Assembly (NCBI RefSeq): GCF_002259595.1
Contig: NZ_MWWU01000001.1
Location: forward strand, 62,001-126,000
DNA: 64,000 nt
Origin: Aeriscardovia aeriphila
GTDB lineage: Bacteria > Actinomycetota > Actinomycetes > Actinomycetales > Bifidobacteriaceae
Direction of reading: 5' to 3'
The notes below the pieces were generated by a model. It had not been told where the DNA came from and searched no databases. It saw nothing but the letters and a program-made list of their open reading frames with translations. Made by a program: the position numbers and the translations under genes. Position 1 is the stretch's first letter; the number at the start of each line of letters is the position of its first letter. Shown in pieces: positions 19,376 through 27,397 of this stretch.

Positions 19376-20749
19376 ATGAATACTTTTGAAGCGGCAACTG
19401 CTACCCCAGCTTTGATGACGGATATGTACGAGTACACCATGCTCGAGGCGGCGTTGAAGGATGGAACAGCGCAACGCCAAAGTGTTTTTGAGGTGTATTC
19501 CCGCCATCTTCCGGGAGATCGTCGTTATGGAGTCGTGGCTGGTTTAGGTCGTTTGCTTCCTCTCATCGAGAATTTCCGCCCAAATGAGGCTCAGCTCAAG
19601 TTCTTGCGCGACCGTCACGTCATTTCCGCCGATACGCAAAAATGGTTGGAAAACTACACATTCCACGGCACTATCCGCGCTTACCGTGAGGGCGAGGTGT
19701 ACTTCCCGAATTCGCCGATTTTGCAGGTGGAAACCACTTTTGGCGAAGGCACGCTGCTGGAAACCTTGATTTTGTCGGTACTCAACTATGATTCCGCGGT
19801 CGCCACCGCCGCTTCGCGTATTGTCACGGCCGCTCAGGGCCGCCCGTGCATGGATATGGGCGGACGCAGGGCTAACGAGTATTCCGCGATCGCGGCTGCT
19901 CGCGCTTCCATCGTGGGTGGATTTGCGGGTACTGCTAATCTTGCGGCAGCTATGGCCTATGATTTGCCAGCAATTGGAACGGCTGCGCACAGCTTTACCC
20001 TCGTGCACGATAACGAGGAGCAGGCTTTCCGCTCTCAGGTGGACGCTTTGGGCACGTCGACGACTTTGCTGACCGACACTTACAACGTCGAAGAGGCTAT
20101 TACTCGCGCGGTTGAGGTTGCCGGCACCGACTTGGGCGGTATTCGCATCGACTCTGGTGACCTCGCGTCGATGGCGCAGCAGGCTCGCTCTCAGCTGGAC
20201 GCTTTGGGCGCAACGCACACCAAGATCACCGTGACGAACGACTTGGACGAGTACTCCCTGCTCAATTTGCGTGACGCTCCGGTCGATTCGTATGGTGTGG
20301 GCACTCGTTTGGTGACGGGCTCTGGCCATCCGACTTCTGAAATGGTGTACAAGCTCGTCGAGCGTGAGAGTGCGGATGGGCGTATGCAAGGCGTGGCCAA
20401 GCATGCGGCTCATAAGGCTTCGGATGCTTGGCGTAAGGGCGCATGGAGGTCGTACCGCTACAACGTTGCTGACGCGGAGTATGTGGTGGCCGGCAGTCAG
20501 CGCGATGTTGAGGCCTGGGGCAAGCAGCATGAGGGTGAGGATATGCGCCCACTACTCATCACGGCTATTGACCATGGTGATGTGGACAGCTCGCTGGCCA
20601 CTCCTCAGGCTTTGTTGGCGGCTCGAGATTATCACCGCCAGCAACTCGAGGCTTTGCCTATTGTCTCCCGTTCGTTTAAGGCTGGCGATCCCGCCATCCC
20701 TACGCTTGTGGAGCATGTTGACCCAGAGGGCGGGCAAGCCGAGAGCTGA
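19376..20749 (+). CDS. pncB: Nicotinate phosphoribosyltransferase
   Basis: This enzyme makes nicotinate mononucleotide from nicotinate, PRPP and ATP in the NAD salvage route. The N-terminal 'ALMTDMYEYTMLEAAL..GTAQRQSVFEVYSRHLP' is the bacterial NAPRTase signature, and the active-site region with GRRANEYSA, GTAAHSFTLVH and the later 'GIRIDSGDLASMAQQAR' and 'SYGVGTRLVTG' phosphate-binding segments are present. The 457-residue length is typical of the actinobacterial form. The start has GAAAGGA nine bases upstream. Confidence 0.95.
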   Translation: MNTFEAATATPALMTDMYEYTMLEAALKDGTAQRQSVFEVYSRHLPGDRRYGVVAGLGRLLPLIENFRPNEAQLKFLRDRHVISADTQKWLENYTFHGTIRAYREGEVYFPNSPILQVETTFGEGTLLETLILSVLNYDSAVATAASRIVTAAQGRPCMDMGGRRANEYSAIAAARASIVGGFAGTANLAAAMAYDLPAIGTAAHSFTLVHDNEEQAFRSQVDALGTSTTLLTDTYNVEEAITRAVEVAGTDLGGIRIDSGDLASMAQQARSQLDALGATHTKITVTNDLDEYSLLNLRDAPVDSYGVGTRLVTGSGHPTSEMVYKLVERESADGRMQGVAKHAAHKASDAWRKGAWRSYRYNVADAEYVVAGSQRDVEAWGKQHEGEDMRPLLITAIDHGDVDSSLATPQALLAARDYHRQQLEALPIVSRSFKAGDPAIPTLVEHVDPEGGQAES

Positions 20750-20771
20750 ATTTAAGCTGCGCCCGCCCGCG

Positions 20772-20810
20772 CATACCCGCGACGCGCGCGTTCATACCCG
20801 CGACGCGCGC
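20772..20810. repeat. Two GC-rich 18-base direct repeats
   Basis: catacccgcgacgcgcgc occurs at 20772-20789 and 20793-20810, a 21-base period, between pncB and the MFS gene. Each unit contains the self-complementary gcgcgc, so the stretch could also fold. Confidence 0.75.
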
Positions 20811-20893
20811 CGGCATGTTTGTCTCCCGTCTCTTGCGAAAATAGGGGAACCGGACAAAGACGACCTGTTCCCCATTTTTGAGGAGATGTTTCG

Positions 20894-22150
20894 ATGGCCA
20901 ACTTGTTACTTGCCATCATTTACCTAGCATTTATTAGCCTCGGCCTGCCTGACGGTCTGTTGGGTGCCGCCTGGCCGAGCATGTACCCGCAATTCCACGT
21001 TTCTGTTGACCTTGCCGGTTACGTTTCTATGGTCATTTCGGCGGGGACGATTATTTCTGCTCTGCTTTCCGATCGCGCTACTTTGCGTTTTGGCGCTGGT
21101 AAGGTGACCGCCGCTTCGGTGACCTTGACGATGATCGCTCTCTTTGGTTTCTCGTTCTCCACGCAGTACTGGATGTTGCTGTTGTGGGCTATTCCGTATG
21201 GTCTCGGCGCTGGTGGTGTTGATGCGGCGCTCAATAACTATGTGGCGCTTCATTACGCTTCTCGTCATATGAGTTGGCTTCACTGCATGTGGGGCTTAGG
21301 TGCGACGGTAGGCCCTGCAATCATTGGCTACACGCTTTCCGCCCATCAGGGGTGGCAGCGCGGTTACCAGATCGTGGCAATCTTGCAGCTTGTTTTGACC
21401 TTTATCATCATGGTGAGCTTGCCGTTGTGGAAGGCTCGGCCAGGCCAAGCCTCAGCACAGCCCAAGATTACCAGTGACGCTTCAACTTCCGCGGACTCTT
21501 CTTCCCCCTCCACCTCTTCTGAGCCTCCAACCTCCGCTGCTCCAGAGCGCGCGCTGAGCTTGCGCGAAGTTCTGCGCATTCCTGGAGCAAAGGAGATTCT
21601 CGTCTGCTTCTTCTTCTACTGCGCAGTGGAACAGACCAGCATGCTGTGGGCCAGCTCCTATTTGAAGTTGTGGCGCGGCCTCGATGGCAAGACGGCAGCT
21701 CAAATGGCATCGCTCTTCTTCATTGGCATCACCGTGGGCCGCGGCCTTTCTGGCTTTGTGACGATGAAGCTGAACGATACGCAGATGATCCGCTTGGGCG
21801 AAATCATTTTGTGCGTAGGCCTTGCGATCGTGATGATCCCTGGGCCTGCGTGGCTGGCCTTCACTGGTTTGATTCTCGCTGGTTTGGGTTGTGCACCGAT
21901 TTACCCGTGCATTATTCACTCCACCCCAGCGCATTTTGGTGCGAAGAATTCTCAAGCAGTGATCGGCGTACAGATGGCTACTGCATATATGGGAAGCCTT
22001 GCAATGCCACCGATTTTCGGTGTGGTTGCGCGTCACACGAGCTTTGCCATCATGCCGTTCTGGCTGTTTGCAGCAACGGTGATTATGGCGCTCATGCATG
22101 AGGCTTTGGTTCGCCGCGCTCCAATGCATTCCGAGCTGGAAACTGCGTGA
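20894..22150 (+). CDS. Major facilitator superfamily transporter
   Basis: A 418-residue protein with 12 predicted membrane helices. 'GLPDGLLGAAWPSM' in helix 1 resembles the FucP/YfkF-like sugar-type branch of MFS. The motif-A-like loop 2-3 is SDRATLRFGAGKV. The central cytoplasmic loop (about residues 185-220) is a low-complexity Ser/Thr/Pro insert; part of it is coded by a degraded copy of the window-wide motif (cccaagattaccagtgac). GAGGAGAT lies six bases upstream of the ATG. A substrate cannot be assigned; the pncB neighbour is not necessarily linked. Confidence 0.85.
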   Translation: MANLLLAIIYLAFISLGLPDGLLGAAWPSMYPQFHVSVDLAGYVSMVISAGTIISALLSDRATLRFGAGKVTAASVTLTMIALFGFSFSTQYWMLLLWAIPYGLGAGGVDAALNNYVALHYASRHMSWLHCMWGLGATVGPAIIGYTLSAHQGWQRGYQIVAILQLVLTFIIMVSLPLWKARPGQASAQPKITSDASTSADSSSPSTSSEPPTSAAPERALSLREVLRIPGAKEILVCFFFYCAVEQTSMLWASSYLKLWRGLDGKTAAQMASLFFIGITVGRGLSGFVTMKLNDTQMIRLGEIILCVGLAIVMIPGPAWLAFTGLILAGLGCAPIYPCIIHSTPAHFGAKNSQAVIGVQMATAYMGSLAMPPIFGVVARHTSFAIMPFWLFAATVIMALMHEALVRRAPMHSELETA

Positions 22151-22225
22151 TGAACCGGACTGCGTGACGCCCTCAACCGCGTGATGAACCGCGCCGAGCT
22201 GAACCGCACGCTGAGCTGCTACAAC

Positions 22226-22257
22226 AAACGCCTGCCTTCAAATGAGGGCAGGCGTTT
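22226..22257. terminator. Terminator between MFS gene and DUF3039 gene
   Basis: The 11-base stem aaacgcctgcc / ggcaggcgttt with an internal loop is followed by ctgtttg. A-rich sequence on the left gives a U-run for the minus strand gene. Confidence 0.85.
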
Positions 22258-22276
22258 CTGTTTGCTTTACAGCGCT

Positions 22277-22651
22277 TTACTGCTGAGATCCACCCATCAG
22301 CTGCGCATAAATCTTCTTGCACTCCGGGCAAATCGGGTAACCATCGGGCTTGCGCGTCGGAACCCACACCTTACCGCACAGGGCAATCACTGGCCTGCCC
22401 GTTCCTGCAGACTTTTGCATTTGTGCGCGGGACACATAGTGGGCGAAACGGTCAGCATCACCGTCATTGTTGTCCAGATCTGGCTTTTCCTGTGTATCAG
22501 GACGGTCGAGAACCTGAGTTTGGCCTTCATTCTCAGAGTGGAAACCCATCTCATCGATAAAAGAAGGAGCACCCGTTGAAAGAGCACCCGTTGAAAGAGC
22601 ACCCGTTGAAAGAGCAGCCGTCGTGTGCGCATTCATCATTTCCTCAGCCAT
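22277..22651 (-). CDS. DUF3039 domain protein
   Basis: This 124-residue actinobacterial protein of unknown function has a conserved C-terminal part that reads 'DRFAHYVSRAQMQKSAGTGRPVIALCGKVWVPTRKPDGYPICPECKKIY', with three Cys (one in GKxW context and a C-x2-C) suggesting a metal-binding site. I start it at the ATG 22651, five bases from GAGGAG; an in-frame GTG two codons upstream is possible. The N-terminus contains three perfect 15-base repeats coding for repeated ALSTG units, a likely source of length variation between strains. Confidence 0.8.
   Translation of the reverse strand: MAEEMMNAHTTAALSTGALSTGALSTGAPSFIDEMGFHSENEGQTQVLDRPDTQEKPDLDNNDGDADRFAHYVSRAQMQKSAGTGRPVIALCGKVWVPTRKPDGYPICPECKKIYAQLMGGSQQ
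22569..22613. repeat. Three perfect 15-base tandem repeats in the DUF3039 gene
   Basis: The unit gcacccgttgaaaga occurs three times without a base change, and further partial units flank it. The 15-base length keeps the frame, so copy number could vary without breaking the gene. Confidence 0.9.
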
Positions 22652-22737
22652 ATCCACTCCTCACTCTTTTGCTCCTATCTTAGAGAATTCGGCAGAGAAG
22701 TGTTTCACCCGGTACCCAATCCGCTAGCCTAGAAACT

Positions 22738-23229
22738 ATGAGAATTGCAGTATGCCCCGGCTCCTTCGATCCGGTCACTTCCGGGCATTTAGACGTCATC
22801 GAAAGAGTGGCCCAGCTCTTCGACCAAGTTCATGTTCTGGTCGCCGTCAACAGCGCTAAAAAGCCCCTCTTCACCGAGCACGAACGTGTCACCTTGCTTG
22901 CACAAGCTTTGAAGCAGGATGGCTACGAGGCTCCTCGCGTCATTGTTTCTTCTACAGAAGGCCTGATTAGCACGTACTGCCAATCTGCAGGTGCTCAGGT
23001 TATCGTCAAAGGCTTGCGCCAAAACGGCGATTATGAGGCGGAGCTCGGCCAGGCGCTCGTCAACCGCCAACTGGGACGTATCGAAACGATGTTTTTGCCG
23101 GCCGACCCGAGCCGTGAGCATATTTCGTCGAGCATCGTCAAGGATGTTGCGCTGCACGGGGGCAATATCACCGGAATGGTGCCCGATTGCGTGGTTCCCG
23201 CCCTTTTGAGCAAGCTTGCTCAACGCTAA
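22738..23229 (+). CDS. coaD: Phosphopantetheine adenylyltransferase
   Basis: This enzyme catalyses the fourth step of coenzyme A synthesis, joining 4'-phosphopantetheine and ATP to give dephospho-CoA. The T/HxGH nucleotide-binding motif is present as '[24 protein letters not shown]', and '[12 protein letters not shown]', '[22 protein letters not shown]' and '[20 protein letters not shown]' follow in the family order. At 163 residues it is of normal length. The next genes (coiled-coil, DUF177, rpmF, rnc) follow on the same strand in the arrangement usual for this family. Confidence 0.97.
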   Translation: MRIAVCPGSFDPVTSGHLDVIERVAQLFDQVHVLVAVNSAKKPLFTEHERVTLLAQALKQDGYEAPRVIVSSTEGLISTYCQSAGAQVIVKGLRQNGDYEAELGQALVNRQLGRIETMFLPADPSREHISSSIVKDVALHGGNITGMVPDCVVPALLSKLAQR

Positions 23230-23315
23230 ACCATGACAGCCGCCCCAAGCCTTGGAATTACGGGAATGGTGGACAATAATAAGAGACGGAACTGGTGAGC
23301 GAAGGAGAGAAGAGA

Positions 23316-24473
23316 ATGCCGGAAGAAAATGTCGGTCCTGATACCCAAACTCGTGTCGTTGCTGCAATGACTCCGCAGCAAGCGATGAGCACCGAGGGGC
23401 ATGCCCACGTCACACAAAATCAGCATTCCCAGCAAGATTATCAGCACGATGAATCTTCCTCTGATGATGACCTCGCCAACGCTCAAGCACTTGCTGACCA
23501 AGGAAACACTGTTTTCGCCAGCGACGATGACGACGAGCCGAGCAGCTCTCCTTCCGAGGAGATCTACCGTCAACAGATGAAGGCTCGCGACAACGGCGAG
23601 GGCCGAGAAACCAGCGAAAATGGTAGTCAGCGCAGTGATGATGGTGTGGTGCATGCGGGTGCGCATTCGAACGTGCATGCAGGCGCGAATGCGGGCTCTC
23701 GTGCGAACCCTTCTGCGAGCGCGGGTGCTCAGAGTTCTCCGAGTTCTGAGCCTTCGTCAGCCTCGCCGGCCGCAGCAGCAGCTTCAGCATCGCCAGCTTC
23801 ATCTGCACACCAGGCACATTCGAGTGCCCAGCGCGCAGCATCTCTTCCCCCACAGAACACTCAGGAGCGCAGCATGGATCGTTTTGACGTTGATAATCAA
23901 GAGTCGGAATTCCAGATTGCTTTCGACATCCTCGACCAAATCACCGACCTCGTCGATGACGCGCATCCCGTCATGTTCCAGCCAGGCTACGTAAAAATCG
24001 ACCGTGATGAGCTGGAAATGCTGGTGAACAACCTGAGGGAAGCACTACCAACCCAGCTTTCTCACGCCTCCGAGATCATGCGAGCAGCCAACCGCGAGCT
24101 TGAGGAGAAGCAGAAACAAGGTGCCAGCATCGTCAACGATGCCAATCAGCAGGCGAAAGCCATGGTTGATAAGGCTGAAGCTCAAGCGCATGACACTATT
24201 TCCAAGGCTGACCAGCAGGCGAAGTCGCGCTTGGCACAAGCTCAGCAGCAGGCAGATTACCTGGCGGGCCAGCAAAATGTGATGGTTCTGGCTCGTCAGA
24301 AGGCAGAAACTGTGGTGGCGACGGCACAATCTCAGGCCACGCAGATTCGCCAGGGTGCTGACTCGTATGCAGCTCAGGTGCTTGGTGACCTTTCTGAGCG
24401 TTTGAGCAAGCTCAGCCGCGATGTGAACGGCGGCTTGGATGTTCTGCATCAAAGGATGAACGAGCAGAACTAA
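23316..24473 (+). CDS. DivIVA-like coiled-coil cell-division/growth protein
   Basis: A 385-residue soluble protein. Residues about 1-185 are a disordered, Ser/Ala/Gln/His-rich leader. From about 195 comes a conserved segment (FDILDQITDLVDDAHPVMFQPGYVKIDRDELEMLVNNLREALP) and then a long Ala/Gln/Lys coiled coil to about 360. This organisation, and its position just after coaD, matches proteins annotated as DivIVA-like or 'cell division initiation' in bifidobacteria. A scaffold role at the septum or pole is inferred from the family. I start at ATG 23316 because AAGGAG lies eight bases upstream; a GTG 21 bases earlier overlaps that site. Confidence 0.75.
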   Translation: MPEENVGPDTQTRVVAAMTPQQAMSTEGHAHVTQNQHSQQDYQHDESSSDDDLANAQALADQGNTVFASDDDDEPSSSPSEEIYRQQMKARDNGEGRETSENGSQRSDDGVVHAGAHSNVHAGANAGSRANPSASAGAQSSPSSEPSSASPAAAAASASPASSAHQAHSSAQRAASLPPQNTQERSMDRFDVDNQESEFQIAFDILDQITDLVDDAHPVMFQPGYVKIDRDELEMLVNNLREALPTQLSHASEIMRAANRELEEKQKQGASIVNDANQQAKAMVDKAEAQAHDTISKADQQAKSRLAQAQQQADYLAGQQNVMVLARQKAETVVATAQSQATQIRQGADSYAAQVLGDLSERLSKLSRDVNGGLDVLHQRMNEQN

Positions 24474-24579
24474 GAGTGGCGCGGGCCGCGCCGCTGCTCA
24501 ACGACCACCCCGCGAGTGTCAACCGAGCCGGCCACTCGCGCTGAGAGCAGAACCCCTGATTCCGACTTAAGGTAACGAT

Positions 24580-25257
24580 ATGGAAACTATGAACTTGCCA
24601 GAAAAACACTGGCGTCACTCTGCTGACGAAGTAGATAGGCACTGGAAGTACGCCAACCAGTCACCATGGGCTATTCGTGTGGGTGACATCTCCGGGCGCG
24701 TGGGCGAAAGCCAAGAACTCGACATCACCCTTCCCGCACCGAGCGGAATTGGCGACGACTTCTACGGCATCACGGCCGATAGCGATGTGGACGTCACGGG
24801 CCACTTTGACGCCATCAAAGACGGCCTCGTGTTCATTGGCGAAGCCACCGCTGCTGTTCACGGCCAATGCTCGCGCTGCTTGAAGGACCTTTCCGGCCCT
24901 CTGAGCGTGAACTTCACCGTTTTCATGCCACTGAAGGCGAGCACAGCAGAAGAAGACGAGCGTTTGGGCCGTGGTTCGAGCGCACAGAAAGATGTCAACG
25001 TGGATGAGGACGAGGGTGAGGATGTTTACCCTCTGCTCGAGGACGGTATGTATGCCGACTTGGAGAGCCTTCTGCGCGATGCCTTCGCTGATGCCATGCC
25101 ACAAACTCCGCTGTGCCAGCCTGATTGCAAGGGTTTGTGCCCTCTCGACGGTGTTAATCTCAATGATCACCCCGAGCACCACCATGACGAGGCGAAGGAT
25201 GATCGCTGGTCAGCTCTGGCCAGTTTGAAAGCTCAGCTTGAGGCGAAAGAAGACTAA
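24580..25257 (+). CDS. DUF177 (YceD) family protein
   Basis: A 225-residue acidic protein of the DUF177/YceD family, whose members sit next to rpmF in most bacteria and are linked to 23S rRNA accumulation in some species. The conserved central 'VHGQCSRCLKDLSGPL' and the C-terminal 'LCQPDCKGLCPLDGVNLNDHPEHHH' with paired Cys are present, consistent with metal or RNA binding. TAAGGTAACG precedes the ATG at 24580. The operon context with rpmF (149 bases downstream) and rnc supports the assignment. Confidence 0.88.
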   Translation: METMNLPEKHWRHSADEVDRHWKYANQSPWAIRVGDISGRVGESQELDITLPAPSGIGDDFYGITADSDVDVTGHFDAIKDGLVFIGEATAAVHGQCSRCLKDLSGPLSVNFTVFMPLKASTAEEDERLGRGSSAQKDVNVDEDEGEDVYPLLEDGMYADLESLLRDAFADAMPQTPLCQPDCKGLCPLDGVNLNDHPEHHHDEAKDDRWSALASLKAQLEAKED

Positions 25258-25405
25258 CGCTGGCCACTGTGGTGGTTTGCGAAAGCTAACAGCCGCGCGT
25301 GAAGAGCTGACCAGCGAAGTTGCGTGACACCAAGCTGACAAAATCCGCCCGATGCGTTAGTATATGCAAGGCTTAAGCTAATAATCGATCGAAATAGAGG
25401 AAATC

Positions 25406-25600
25406 ATGGCACTGCCAAAGTACAAGACCTCCCGTGCGAATACGCACTCGAGGCGTGCGAACTGGAAGGCCCAGGCTGTCGCAACTGTCACTTGCCCGAA
25501 TTGCGGAGCTCCATCGCTCCCTCACCAGGCTTGCCCAGCTTGCGGTTCCTATCACGGCCGCACTTACAAGTCTGCTATGAAGGCTGATCACGCTGCCTGA
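25406..25600 (+). CDS. rpmF: 50S ribosomal protein L32
   Basis: 64 residues. The N-terminal '[22 protein letters not shown]' is the L32 signature, followed by a zinc ribbon (C-x2-C at 'CPNCGAP' and 'CPACGSY'), so this is the C+ zinc-binding form. GAGGAAATC lies just before the ATG. The promoter may be the TAGTAT near 25361. Confidence 0.97.
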   Translation: MALPKYKTSRANTHSRRANWKAQAVATVTCPNCGAPSLPHQACPACGSYHGRTYKSAMKADHAA

Positions 25601-25619
25601 GTTACAGATAAGCGTCTGA

Positions 25620-25655
25620 AGACCCTGCCATCGACGGGTGGCGGGGTCTTTGCAT
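25620..25655 (+). terminator. Terminator after rpmF
   Basis: The imperfect stem agaccc-gcc / ggc-gggtct around catcgacggg is followed by ttgcatttt. It separates rpmF from rnc but may be only partial. Confidence 0.75.
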
Positions 25656-25754
25656 TTTCAGGCTCGCCCACGCAACACAGCACAGCGAGCACCCGCGCCC
25701 GCCGCGTTCGCTCACGCGACACCGCGCGACGCACACACACTGACAAGGAGACCC

Positions 25755-26738
25755 ATGGCTCACACTCGCGATAAGCAGAGCAACGAGCTGCTGCGCAATG
25801 ACGTGCAGGTAGATTACAGTTTCGACACCACCGGCTCTCAAGCCCTTCTCGATGCCTTGGGAACAAGCTTGAGCCCCGAGATGCTCGTGCACGCTCTCAC
25901 TCATCGCTCTTTCGCCCATGAAAACCCAGGCCTGCCCAACAATGAGCGCCTCGAGTTCTTGGGGGACGCGGTGCTCGAGCTCGTGGTGACGGAAACCATT
26001 TATTCTCAATACCCTGACTGGCCGGAAGGCCATCTCGCTCCCCTGCGCGCGAAAGTCGTTTCCCAAGATTCTCTGGCCGCTATTGGCCGCGAGAAGCTAC
26101 ACGTTGGCCACTACATTTTGTTGGGCAAGGGCGAGATGGAAAACGGTGGCGCTGATAAGCCGTCGATTTTGTGCGATACCGTTGAGGCCTTGATCGGCGC
26201 AGTGTTCTTGGAACATGGTATTGACGGCGCTCGCCCGATTATTCACCGTCTCATTGATGACACTTTGGCTCATGTCGCACAGTTGGGCCCCGCTCTCGAC
26301 TGGAAAACTGCTCTGGTGGTGGCCTGCCATGGCAAGAACCTGGAAGACCCTACATACCGTATGGAAGTTTCTGGGGACCTCACGTCTCCGGTTTACACCG
26401 CTCATGTGGTAATGGCCGACGGCTCCGAGATTGCCACTGCTCAAGCAAGCTCGAAGAAAAAGGCTCAAATGAAGGCCGCTCACTTCGCCTACCAGATTGT
26501 CACTGGCGAAGTTTCTTCACAGGAGAGCGCAGAGCAGCGCGAGGAGAACCGCGAGACGACGCAAGCGGCAGAGGGGATGAAGAGCACTGATAATCTGGAG
26601 CCCAACATTGGCAGCAAGCCAGTGGTGAGGGCCACCGACTCGAGCGACCCGGCGCTGCTGCATCAAGTTCAGAAAATCGAGCGCGAGATTGAGGAAGGCG
26701 CGCCTCAGGCGAAGCGCAAGAAGAAGTGGTATTACTGA
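25755..26738 (+). CDS. rnc: Ribonuclease III
   Basis: This endonuclease cuts double-stranded RNA and processes rRNA precursors. The catalytic signature 'NERLEFLGDAVLELVVTE' (about residues 55-72) has the conserved Glu and Asp, and 'DTVEALIGAVFLEHG' completes the acidic site. A double-stranded-RNA-binding domain follows (DWKTALVV..HGKNLEDPTYRMEVSG...KKKAQMKAAHFAYQ). The start at 25755 has AAGGAG six bases upstream, giving 327 residues. That is longer than usual because of an acidic/basic tail of about 80 residues which contains one copy of the STDNLE-coding motif (about residue 276). The stop codon overlaps the next start by one base (TGATG). Confidence 0.96.
   Translation: MAHTRDKQSNELLRNDVQVDYSFDTTGSQALLDALGTSLSPEMLVHALTHRSFAHENPGLPNNERLEFLGDAVLELVVTETIYSQYPDWPEGHLAPLRAKVVSQDSLAAIGREKLHVGHYILLGKGEMENGGADKPSILCDTVEALIGAVFLEHGIDGARPIIHRLIDDTLAHVAQLGPALDWKTALVVACHGKNLEDPTYRMEVSGDLTSPVYTAHVVMADGSEIATAQASSKKKAQMKAAHFAYQIVTGEVSSQESAEQREENRETTQAAEGMKSTDNLEPNIGSKPVVRATDSSDPALLHQVQKIEREIEEGAPQAKRKKKWYY
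26585..26600 (+). repeat. CTGATAATCT motif copy inside rnc
   Basis: Codes for STDNLE in the non-conserved C-terminal tail of RNase III, outside both functional domains. Confidence 0.7.
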
Positions 26739-27307
26739 TGGCTGACCAGTTGAAGAAGAATGCGAGGAAGGCTGCGCAAACTGCGAAATCTGCGTCGAGT
26801 ACGACGGGCGCAGATTCTCACCACAGTGCGAAGCCACTCAAGGGGAATGCTGGTAAGGCGAAAGGTGGCGAGGCGAAAGCCCAAGAGAACCTGCCAGCCG
26901 GCCGCGTGGACGCGAGCGTACCTGGCTTCGTGCGCACTGTGATGCCGTTCCTTCGCCCTGCCTCCCCTGCCTCGAGTGTGCCGGAGATGTGGATCAGCCT
27001 GTGTCTCATCGTGCTTTTCAGCGACTTTTCGATGCCAGCGAACCCGACGCGTGATGGCAATATCACGATGATGAGCATCATCATTCTCATCTTGTTCATC
27101 TGGATGATCAAGCGCAATCTGACGTGGAGAAAGCAGCAGCCATGGCGCGTGTTCGTCGCACTGCCCGTCATGATGGGCTTTGCGGGCTTGCTGTTGTGGA
27201 TGAACACGGACGCCATGCGCATTGTGGTGGCGGTGTTGGCAGCATTTTACGCGCTGATAATCTTCCTGCTCGGACGCAATTTCCAGCACATCCAGCACAA
27301 ACGCTGA
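26738..27307 (+). CDS. Hypothetical membrane protein coupled to rnc
   Basis: This 189-residue protein, which I do not recognise, starts inside the rnc stop (overlap TGATG), so translation is probably coupled. The first 65 residues are basic and Ala/Lys-rich, then come four hydrophobic segments (about 82-100, 108-127, 140-157, 162-182) with short basic loops such as KRNLTWRKQQPWR. A cytoplasmic N-terminus is likely. The final helix is partly coded by one CTGATAATCT copy (27254), which here reads LIIFLL rather than DNLE. The neighbourhood (RNase III, ribosomal protein) does not indicate a function. Confidence 0.75.
   Translation: MADQLKKNARKAAQTAKSASSTTGADSHHSAKPLKGNAGKAKGGEAKAQENLPAGRVDASVPGFVRTVMPFLRPASPASSVPEMWISLCLIVLFSDFSMPANPTRDGNITMMSIIILILFIWMIKRNLTWRKQQPWRVFVALPVMMGFAGLLLWMNTDAMRIVVAVLAAFYALIIFLLGRNFQHIQHKR
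27254..27263 (+). repeat. CTGATAATCT motif copy in a membrane-protein gene
   Basis: A core-only copy without the AGAAA extension. It falls in a different reading frame from the other coding copies and may be a chance match. Confidence 0.4.
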
Positions 27308-27397
27308 GCTACAGGCCGGCGTGTCCAACTACCAGCGAAACCCGGCTGCCAAAGAAACCCAGCCACCGGCGCGACCACACCGGCGCGCAACCAGTGC

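Noticed and set aside
20772-20810. Possible CRISPR array
   Set aside because: Only two units with three-base spacing; no arrays with constant repeats and variable spacers are present in the window.
22661-22737. Riboswitch-like leader before coaD
   Set aside because: The spacer is too short and shows no recognisable conserved box.
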